Source of the DNA: Clostridia bacterium
Lineage (GTDB): Bacteria > Bacillota > Clostridia > Oscillospirales > Acutalibacteraceae
Assembly: GCA_017465505.1 (NCBI GenBank)
Contig: JAFTWB010000022.1
Span: forward strand, 1-64,000
Reading direction: 5' to 3'
Length of the DNA stretch: 64,000 nucleotides
Notes under the pieces: generated by a model
What the model was told of the DNA's origin: nothing
The model's database searches: none
The model's input: the letters and a program-made list of their open reading frames with translations, nothing else
In this document: in pieces, positions 58,207 to 64,000 of the stretch
Layout: the number at the start of each line of letters is the position of its first letter
Numbering within the stretch: the stretch's first letter is position 1
Program-made: the position numbers and the translations under genes

Positions 58207-59039
58207 TTTCCACCTCTTAAGGTCAGACACAGAATCTCAGGGGGGTTATTGAACCGAGGCACGGCTTGACTTGAAGAGCCCAGACCCCGTGTAACAACAA
58301 GAGTTGCCATTTCCTCCTGAAAAACACCGTAGTCATACTTGGGGAAATACCCCTGCTCGGGAGCGTAAAGCCCACCTTTAAAGGGAACAATCACCTGACC
58401 GCCGTGAGTGTGACCTGAAAGCATAAGGTCAACTCCCACCTTATCCACTCCCCAGAAGTAATACTCGGGACAGTGAGAAAGCAAAACTGTGAACTTGTCT
58501 GTGTCGGCAAAATCCCTGAGATACTCATTAAGGTTATCCAAACTGGGATGATATGCCGCAAGGCTTCCCAGACGGATGTCATTTTCGTTGAGGTCAACCT
58601 CAATGTACTCGTTGTGCAGAAAAGTGGTGTGCTCTTTGAGGATTTCCTCGATTTTTTCAAGATTGGCATTATCAAGCTCGTGATTTCCCAAAGTGCTGTA
58701 TACAGGAGCAATTTCACAAAGCCCTTGGTAAAGAGCCTCAAAAGCGGACAAATCCGCAGAGTCACTGTTAATCATATCTCCCACAGTGAAAATCACATCA
58801 GGCTCCAGCCCTTTGACTTTTTCCAAAAGCTTTTTATTATCCTTTCCAAACACAGACCCGTGTAAGTCGGAAAGGACAACGACCTTTGTATCTGCAGAAA
58901 GCTTATTGTCACAGATGGAGTAGTTTGTTACGGTAAGAAGGCGGTAGCTTACCAGCACACCTACTGTGCTTAAAGCCAGAATAACCGCCAGAAAAACCGC
59001 AAAAATCACAGGAATCCATTTTGATTTTTTGGATTTCAT
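58203..59039 (-). CDS. Membrane-anchored metallophosphoesterase, YkuE-like
   Basis: A 278-residue calcineurin-like phosphoesterase with one N-terminal helix (about residues 8-30). Metal motifs: VVLSDLHGSVFG (D.H), FTVGDMINSDS (GD), STLGNHELDN (GNHE), LLSHCPEYY and SGHTHGGQVIVPF (GH.H). This is the YkuE/YaeI group, linked in other bacteria to cell-wall polymers or lipid A precursors; the substrate here is unknown. The true start is ATG 59039, after a TTG in frame; the ribosome site is weak. Confidence 0.9.
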   Translation of the reverse strand: MKSKKSKWIPVIFAVFLAVILALSTVGVLVSYRLLTVTNYSICDNKLSADTKVVVLSDLHGSVFGKDNKKLLEKVKGLEPDVIFTVGDMINSDSADLSAFEALYQGLCEIAPVYSTLGNHELDNANLEKIEEILKEHTTFLHNEYIEVDLNENDIRLGSLAAYHPSLDNLNEYLRDFADTDKFTVLLSHCPEYYFWGVDKVGVDLMLSGHTHGGQVIVPFKGGLYAPEQGYFPKYDYGVFQEEMATLVVTRGLGSSSQAVPRFNNPPEILCLTLRGGK

Positions 59040-59066
59040 AAACAATAATTATGTTATATTTAGATT

Positions 59067-60623
59067 TTAAAACTTTTTGAAAAAGGAATGAAGCAAAAAG
59101 TAAAATTTTTCAATTATCTGACGAGACTTGGTTTCATTCCAGTTGGTTATTGTAATGCCTGTTTCTGAAATCTTTGGATTGCCATATTTGATAATGTCTT
59201 CATGAAACTCATCAGATATACGCTTGTTTTTTGGCGCAGTTAACATCAGATCTATTAGTAGACGATTGTTGTAGGGGATAAAGATTTCGTTGGAATATGA
59301 ATGTTCGGATGTAATTACAATACCACCCCAAGCGCTATACCTAAATTCCCATAAATACATATCACTTGCATCGTAACCGATTGGTAAATTATCAAAACCG
59401 CTCTTGTTGATAAACTCTTGAAAAATATTGTCAGTCTCTTTAGCAAGTTTGCGTTCAGTAAGGAAAATTTTGTACATGGAAGTCATTTGTCTCGGAGATA
59501 GCTTATCAGGCATTTTTTTAAGACCGAATTTTTTATAATAATTTGCTCTTCCAATTTCAGAAATCCAAGATTTGATTTCTACTTCAAATGGTTTTTGGGT
59601 ATTAAAAAAAGCACGTTTTCTAACATCGTTTTTATTGCAGGTATATCCTCCGTTATTATGTTGAAGTATTTCCCTTTGTTTCTCAATTTCAGGAAAATCA
59701 TCGTCATTATCTGATATATTAAAAATTGTGTGATTTACGCCAATATGTTGTGCGATTTCGTGAGCCGCGTCAGCGTCTATTTTATCTCCCGGCATACTGC
59801 AATAGCTATAATAGAAAAATTTATCTTCAAGGCCATTTGTTGCAGCAAGTGTTGTTTTACTATCCATTCCTCCTGTTAAGGAAATAGCTGGGGTGTTCCA
59901 TTTATTGGAGGCGCAAATTAAAGTGTTTTTTAAAATGGAGTGAATTTTTTCAATAAGGGCGGTGTACTCAATTTCGTTTGTACATTCGTGTATTTCTTTG
60001 GTTGGGAAGATTCGAATATAAGAAATCGATTTTTCTGAATAGTTATATAGGTGATTGGTTAAAGCACGCTTGATTTCAGAATATGGGGTTCTATCGCCAG
60101 GAAAGAATAAACCATATTTATAAAAGAATCGATAAGATTCAAAACGTTTTGTGTAGTTATCTTTTTCTAATTGAAATATGTCTGCAATTAACTGGTAATG
60201 CGAAGATAAATAAAGCCTCTCGTCGATAATTGCATATGTGCAAAATAACATTTCAGTTGGGTCCGTAATGAAGCTGATATTATTATTATGAATATATCCT
60301 ATAAAAAAATCGCCAGTAAATTCGTTTATTGTATCTATGCATAGTTGATTTTTTTGTTTGGTTTTGTTAAATAATTCGTTTACAATTTCAATTTCATTGT
60401 ACTGCATGGTGAAAGGATTGATGCAGTTGCCAATTAAGAAAAGAACTGAATTATCGTCGCCATAGTAATAGAAATGTTGTTCTTTATGTATATATATATA
60501 ATATCGACCAAACTTATGCATATTAAAATATTCTAAAAAAGGATAAGCGGTGATATCGGACAAATCACGTTCTGATATAAGATAGCCACGACAAAATAGT
60601 TTATCAATATAATTATTCGACAC
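59067..60623 (-). CDS. Asparagine synthase-like ATP-dependent amide/amidine ligase, AT-rich
   Basis: A 518-residue protein built like asparagine synthetase B: an N-terminal Ntn-like domain (about 1-200, with GNCINPF, EFTGDFFIGYIHNNNISFIT) and a C-terminal PP-loop domain with ISLTGGMDSKTTLAA. The catalytic N-terminal Cys of glutaminases is missing (the protein starts MSNNYIDKLFCRGYL), so that domain probably does not release ammonia. Similar proteins activate a carboxylate for a different nucleophile, as in lasso-peptide cyclases and surface-polymer enzymes. The coding sequence is clearly more AT-rich than its neighbours, suggesting transfer. The start is GTG 60623 with GGGGTG upstream. Confidence 0.8.
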   Translation of the reverse strand: MSNNYIDKLFCRGYLISERDLSDITAYPFLEYFNMHKFGRYYIYIHKEQHFYYYGDDNSVLFLIGNCINPFTMQYNEIEIVNELFNKTKQKNQLCIDTINEFTGDFFIGYIHNNNISFITDPTEMLFCTYAIIDERLYLSSHYQLIADIFQLEKDNYTKRFESYRFFYKYGLFFPGDRTPYSEIKRALTNHLYNYSEKSISYIRIFPTKEIHECTNEIEYTALIEKIHSILKNTLICASNKWNTPAISLTGGMDSKTTLAATNGLEDKFFYYSYCSMPGDKIDADAAHEIAQHIGVNHTIFNISDNDDDFPEIEKQREILQHNNGGYTCNKNDVRKRAFFNTQKPFEVEIKSWISEIGRANYYKKFGLKKMPDKLSPRQMTSMYKIFLTERKLAKETDNIFQEFINKSGFDNLPIGYDASDMYLWEFRYSAWGGIVITSEHSYSNEIFIPYNNRLLIDLMLTAPKNKRISDEFHEDIIKYGNPKISETGITITNWNETKSRQIIEKFYFLLHSFFKKF

Positions 60624-60710
60624 ATTAACACCCCGTTGTTTAAGAAGTTTTCTGGTTAATTTATCTCCAAATATTTTATCAAATCTTTATTGATTTTGCG
60701 GAAAGTATCT

Positions 60711-61757
60711 TTATTTTGAAAGTCCTGCGGAAGCGATAAGCTCATCCATCAGTTTTTCGATAGAAAAGCCTACCTCACCCATCATCATCGGATACATACT
60801 GATTTGTGTAAAGCCGGGGAGAGTGTTGATTTCGTTGAACACCACCCTGCCTGATTCTTCCATAAAGAAGTCAACTCTGGAAAGGCCTGAGCAGCCTAAA
60901 ACTCTGAAAATCTTCTCGGCATAGTCCTTGACCTTTTCGTTGACGCCTTGGGGAATATCCGGGTGGAGGACTGTCTTGGAGTCAGCGTTGTTGTACTTGG
61001 CTTCATAGCTGTAAAAAACGTCGCCTGCCACGGCTTCTCCTGCGTTGGAGCAGGTGATGTTGCCATTTTTTTCAAAAACCGCACACTCAAGCTCTCTGCC
61101 CTTGATGGTTTCCTCAATAAGCACCTTGGAGTCGTGCTTTAGGGCGAGATTTACGGCGTTAATAAGCTCGTTTCGGTTCTCTGCCTTGGAAACACCCTGA
61201 GAAGAGCCGGATTTACAGGGCTTTACAAACATAGGGTAGCCCAGCTTCTTTTCAGCTTCTTCTATGTAAGAGGTATTATCACCCTCTCTTACTAAAACGT
61301 AGTCTGCCTGAGGGATTTCCTTAAGACTTTCAACGATGATTTTTGTATAGGCCTTATCCATAGAAACTGAGGAAGCCACAACACCGCAACCTACATAGGG
61401 GATGGAGCAAAGCTCAAAAAGCCCCTGAATTGTGCCGTCTTCACCGTTTTTGCCGTGAAGCACAGGGATGATAGTGTCGATTTTTATAGTGGTGTTGTTT
61501 TTGTCGAGAAGCACAAGGCCTTTGTTGGGAAACAGCATACAAGCTACGTTGGAAGGTTCAGAGTCCCATTTGCAGGCAGGAATCAGACCGGTGTCCCCAG
61601 TGTAATAAACCCAGTCGCCGTTTTTCTTTATGCCTACAAGATGTTTTGTGTATTTTTCGTCACTTACGTTTTTGATGAAGTTCATTACAGATTTGCAGGA
61701 AACTTCATGCTCGGTGGAATTGCCGCCGAAAATAATTAAAATTGATTTTTTTGTCAT
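60711..61757 (-). CDS. ddl: D-alanine--D-alanine ligase
   Basis: A 348-residue ATP-grasp ligase that joins two D-Ala for peptidoglycan. Motifs: IIFGGNSTEHEVSCKSV, VLHGKNGEDGTIQGLFE, KPCKSGSSQGVSKA, the omega-loop YSYEAKYNNA and FNEINTLPGFTQISMYP. The Tyr and K-Y of the omega loop fit D-Ala or D-Ser as second substrate; the D-lactate type of VanA lacks them. AGAAGGT lies before the ATG. The gene starts 14 bp after the hydroxyacid dehydrogenase gene and seems to be in the same operon. Confidence 0.95.
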   Translation of the reverse strand: MTKKSILIIFGGNSTEHEVSCKSVMNFIKNVSDEKYTKHLVGIKKNGDWVYYTGDTGLIPACKWDSEPSNVACMLFPNKGLVLLDKNNTTIKIDTIIPVLHGKNGEDGTIQGLFELCSIPYVGCGVVASSVSMDKAYTKIIVESLKEIPQADYVLVREGDNTSYIEEAEKKLGYPMFVKPCKSGSSQGVSKAENRNELINAVNLALKHDSKVLIEETIKGRELECAVFEKNGNITCSNAGEAVAGDVFYSYEAKYNNADSKTVLHPDIPQGVNEKVKDYAEKIFRVLGCSGLSRVDFFMEESGRVVFNEINTLPGFTQISMYPMMMGEVGFSIEKLMDELIASAGLSK

Positions 61758-61771
61758 AATATACCTTCTGT

Positions 61772-62686
61772 TTAGTTTTTACCGTAATCAAATTCGGTGA
61801 GATTTTTATGTATAAGGGCAAAAAGCCTGTCGTTTACTGCGTCGGATACGAAGCTGTTGTGAGGAGTTATTAGGACTCTCTCGGCCTGCCATAAGGGATT
61901 TTCAGAGGAAAGAGGCTCTTCTTCAAAAACATCCAGAGCCACTCCTGAAAGCTTGCCGTCGTGTAAAGCTTTCAGCAGGTCAATTTCATTTATAACTTTT
62001 CCTCTTGAAATGTTTATAAGAACTGCGTCATCTTTGAAATGAGCAAGAGTTTCGCTGTTTATAAGGTGGTGAGTTTTTTCAGTAAAAGGCAGACAAAGGA
62101 CTACAACGTCGCTGAGTCTGAGGGCAGTGTTTAAACTGTCCATATAGAAAAACTCGTCAACAAAAGGAGATTTTGAATCGAAAATATCAGCACCCAGCAC
62201 CTTTGTGCCGAAGGCCTTGAAGCGTTTGGCACACTCCTGACCGATGTTTCCCACACCTATAATAAGTACGGACTTGCCGTAAAGCTCCCGAAGATTTCTG
62301 TTTTTCTCCCATTTTGAAGCTTCCTGTTTTTTGAAAAAGAAGTGGGAGCTTTTGTAAATTTCAAGGGTTTTCAGCACTGCCCACTCGGCCATTGGGATGT
62401 TGTAAACCCCTTTTGCATTGAAAAGAGCAATGCCTTTCTGGGCAAAAAGGCTCACAGGGACTCTGTCGTAGCCTGCACTGGTAAGCTGAACCGCCTTGAG
62501 GTTTTTGAAATCCTCTACGTTGTTATGAAGGAAAAGGCCGTTGCATACCACTGCGTCAAACCGTGAACAGTCGATACTCAGCTTTTCCAGTTCATTCTGG
62601 ACAAAGGTTATTTCAAAACCGCTGTTTTTAAGAGCGGCCTTCTGCTGTTGAGAATAATTAAAGGCTCCTGTTAAAAGAAGTTTCAC
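61772..62686 (-). CDS. D-isomer-specific 2-hydroxyacid dehydrogenase
   Basis: A 304-residue NAD-linked dehydrogenase. Rossmann motif LIIGVGNIGQECAKRFKAFG, catalytic Arg in NISRGKVINE, Glu in DVFEEEPLSSENPLW and His in VLITPHNSFV. About 25 residues shorter than VanH or D-lactate dehydrogenase and closer in outline to SerA-like or glyoxylate reductase-like enzymes. The start is GTG, seven bases after GAGGTGA. It lies between a sugar transferase gene and ddl. Substrate unknown. Confidence 0.9.
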   Translation of the reverse strand: MKLLLTGAFNYSQQQKAALKNSGFEITFVQNELEKLSIDCSRFDAVVCNGLFLHNNVEDFKNLKAVQLTSAGYDRVPVSLFAQKGIALFNAKGVYNIPMAEWAVLKTLEIYKSSHFFFKKQEASKWEKNRNLRELYGKSVLIIGVGNIGQECAKRFKAFGTKVLGADIFDSKSPFVDEFFYMDSLNTALRLSDVVVLCLPFTEKTHHLINSETLAHFKDDAVLINISRGKVINEIDLLKALHDGKLSGVALDVFEEEPLSSENPLWQAERVLITPHNSFVSDAVNDRLFALIHKNLTEFDYGKN

Positions 62687-62714
62687 TTCGTGTCACCTCA
62701 GATTGTGTGAATAA

Positions 62715-63350
62715 TTACTTTTCCACGGCTTCTCTTTTTTCTGCCTGAGCTTTTGCGGCGGTTTCGCCTGTGTTTTCGTTGTCGGCGTTTTTAAGCACCT
62801 TGAAAATTGAAATAAAGAAAATTTTGAAGTCAAGGCTGAAAGAAATGTTGCGGGTGTACCACACGTTGAGCTCAATTCTTTTGTTCCACTCCACGTCTTT
62901 TCTGCCGTTTATCTGTGCCCAGCCTGTAACACCGGGGCGAACATCAAACATATGCCTCTGCTCCTCGGTGTAATCTTCCAGAGGCCAGGGGTGGTATGTA
63001 AGGGGAGGACGAGGGCCGATAATGCTCATATCGCCTTTGAGAATATTTACAAGCTGAGGAAGCTCATCGATACTTGTGGCACGGATGAATTTACCCACTT
63101 TGGTAACTCTGGAGTCGCCTTTTCCCGAGTAAACGCCGCTGCCTGTATGCTCTGCACCTACGCACATACTGCGGAATTTATAAATATCGAAGACCTTACC
63201 ATCCTTGCCCAGACGCTTTTGTTTGAAAATAACAGGGCCCTTTGAGTCGATTTTAATAAGGAGAGACGTAATCAGAAGCACAGGAGACAAAATAATAAGC
63301 CCCAGAAGGGAAATGACAATGTCAGCGCTGCGTTTGAAAAATTTATACAT
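62715..63350 (-). CDS. Polyprenyl-phosphate sugar-1-phosphate transferase
   Basis: A 211-residue initiating sugar transferase (WbaP/PglC C-terminal type): it loads the first sugar phosphate onto undecaprenyl phosphate. One N-terminal hydrophobic hairpin (ADIVISLLGLIILSPVLL) is followed by VIFKQKRLGKDGKVFDIYKF, RATSIDELPQLVNILKGDMS, IGPRPPL and RPGVTGWAQINGRKDV, all diagnostic. The ATG at 63350 has AGGGGTAGAGG upstream. It is divergent from a CapD/EpsC-like gene, so both probably belong to a surface polysaccharide cluster that continues past the window end. Confidence 0.94.
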   Translation of the reverse strand: MYKFFKRSADIVISLLGLIILSPVLLITSLLIKIDSKGPVIFKQKRLGKDGKVFDIYKFRSMCVGAEHTGSGVYSGKGDSRVTKVGKFIRATSIDELPQLVNILKGDMSIIGPRPPLTYHPWPLEDYTEEQRHMFDVRPGVTGWAQINGRKDVEWNKRIELNVWYTRNISFSLDFKIFFISIFKVLKNADNENTGETAAKAQAEKREAVEK

Positions 63351-63449
63351 ATCCTCTACCCCTTGGAATGTAATCGGACAATAAGTCATTTTACATTATA
63401 TCATATTACATAAGAAAATCAACGGAAAAAGTTTATAAAAATTCTTTAA

Positions 63450-63478
63450 TTGACAATAGTGTTTATAAGTTGTATAAT
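63450..63478 (+). promoter_or_regulatory. Consensus sigma-A promoter of the CapD-like gene
   Basis: TTGACA (63450-63455) and TATAAT (63473-63478) match consensus fully and are 17 bp apart. Confidence 0.88.
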
Positions 63479-63524
63479 TTAACTGTATAACTATGCTTAT
63501 TTTTGTCCTGATGAGGTAAAATTG

Positions 63525-64000
63525 ATGAAAAAGTTCAGTTCCCGTAAGGGTTTTCTGCTTATAGCAGATATACTTATCACCGCAGTTTCGGGCACCTTTG
63601 TAAACCTGGCACTGATGTGGGTTGATATCGCCAAAGGAAGCTTTTCTTTAAGCGTTCCCTGGTCTACCCTGACTTTGGTTTTAGGTATTACTGTTTTGTT
63701 TGCCCTTTTATTATTGCTCAGCTTTGGCTCATATTCTTTCTTCTGGCGGCTTTTCGGCAGAAAGGACTATATGGTTTGTGCACTTGCCGTAACCTGTGCC
63801 TTTGCCTTAAGCGGAGTATTCCTGTATTATTTCAAGGCTTTTGACAATGGTTTTCCCTGGCTTTATATGATTTGCTCCTACCTTATGACAGTCTGTGCTA
63901 TGGTTCTTATAAGATACGCTTTCAAGAAAGCTATCATAAGGCTTACCGAGGTAGGCAGAGAAGAAAACGGCAGACGAACTCTTATTGTTGGTGCAGGTCA
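63525..64000 (+). CDS. CapD/EpsC-type nucleotide-sugar epimerase/dehydratase (partial)
   Basis: The gene runs off the right edge; 158 complete codons are visible. They encode a short basic start (KKFSSRKGFLLIADI), then four hydrophobic helices, with F.SYSFFWRLFG after helix two (SFGSYSFFWRLFGRKDYMVC), a family hallmark. The linker ending GRRTLIVGAG begins a Rossmann fold. This matches the FlaA1/CapD/EpsC membrane-bound sugar dehydratase family, which makes the activated amino sugar for capsule or similar polymers. TGAGGT precedes the ATG. Confidence 0.88.
   Translation, partial: MKKFSSRKGFLLIADILITAVSGTFVNLALMWVDIAKGSFSLSVPWSTLTLVLGITVLFALLLLLSFGSYSFFWRLFGRKDYMVCALAVTCAFALSGVFLYYFKAFDNGFPWLYMICSYLMTVCAMVLIRYAFKKAIIRLTEVGREENGRRTLIVGAG

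Noticed and set aside
60711..62686. Dehydrogenase plus ligase order like vanH-vanA (vancomycin resistance)
   Set aside because: The ligase keeps the Y-x-x-K-Y omega loop typical of D-Ala (or D-Ser) addition, the dehydrogenase is shorter than VanH, and there is no vanX or two-component system.

Overview
The window looks like a chromosomal segment of an anaerobic gut-type Clostridia member, most likely Oscillospirales (Ruminococcaceae-like). This is inferred from several features together: a six-cysteine SCIFF peptide with its radical SAM maturase, a DUF1292 protein, an archaeal/eukaryal-type prolyl-tRNA synthetase, ribosomal protein S12 with an insertion, a dockerin-like module, a starch-binding-like secreted protein, and GlnRS beside GluRS. 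Shine-Dalgarno sites are strong (AGGAGG/GAGGTG types) and promoters are sigma-A-like. Most of the window is housekeeping; I see no prophage, insertion sequence, CRISPR array, tRNA or transposase.

Layout. 1-4.6 kb: 5S rRNA, two membrane proteins, ychF, an acyltransferase-like membrane protein, a HAD phosphatase and a small anchored protein. 4.8-8.4 kb: an MsmX-type ABC ATPase, a membrane-linked XRE regulator and an LCP-family lipoprotein. 8.5-11 kb: a secreted dockerin-bearing triple-repeat protein and a secreted CBM26-like protein. 11-15.7 kb: rpsL-rpsG-fusA-tuf. 15.8-18.4 kb: a repeat array, then a 667-residue secreted protein with an aerolysin/ETX-MTX2-like central region. 18.4-20.4 kb: DUF1292 protein, a divergent HTH / ribbon-helix-helix pair, a gene remnant, a long palindrome and a small HPr-like protein with a structured leader. 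20.6-29.5 kb: phosphohexomutase, HTH membrane protein, SulP transporter, membrane-anchored Ntn hydrolase, LytTR-DUF3021 pair, patatin phospholipase, aquaporin, acyl carrier protein. 29.5-35.6 kb: proS, a lipoprotein gene broken by an amber codon, histidine phosphatase, an orphan DUF1016 nuclease, and a sortase B-LCP operon. 35.7-39.5 kb: metF plus a split metH. 40-46.1 kb: small zinc-ribbon protein, lipoprotein, and the operon gltX-glnS-SDR-DUF308. 46.2-50.1 kb: small regulators and secA. 50.5-54.6 kb: a cysteine-rich protein divergent from a small repressor, then FHA-RodA, a penicillin-binding protein and a small membrane protein. 54.7-57.6 kb: SCIFF, its maturase and an Orn/Lys/Arg decarboxylase. 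57.7-63.4 kb: a long minus-strand run (sugar transferase, 2-hydroxyacid dehydrogenase, ddl, an AT-rich asparagine-synthase-like gene, metallophosphoesterase, CYTH protein). 63.5 kb to the end: a partial CapD/EpsC-type polysaccharide gene.

Most notable signals. (1) The CBM26-like gene and the aerolysin-like gene share one promoter layout: two TATCCC-type direct repeats exactly 20 bp apart, with the -35 box starting 12 bp after the second repeat and a 17-bp spacer. This suggests one regulator for two secreted proteins. (2) A mosaic intergenic repeat family occurs at about five to six places, with tandem units of 26-33 bp, mini-hairpins and a 69-bp block that is nearly identical at two sites. 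(3) The CCATATATGG palindrome occurs twice, 20 bp apart, around a divergent promoter beside a small HTH gene. (4) A stem-loop separates the SCIFF precursor from its maturase, and a hairpin-rich repeat element supplies the last codons of the FHA-RodA gene.
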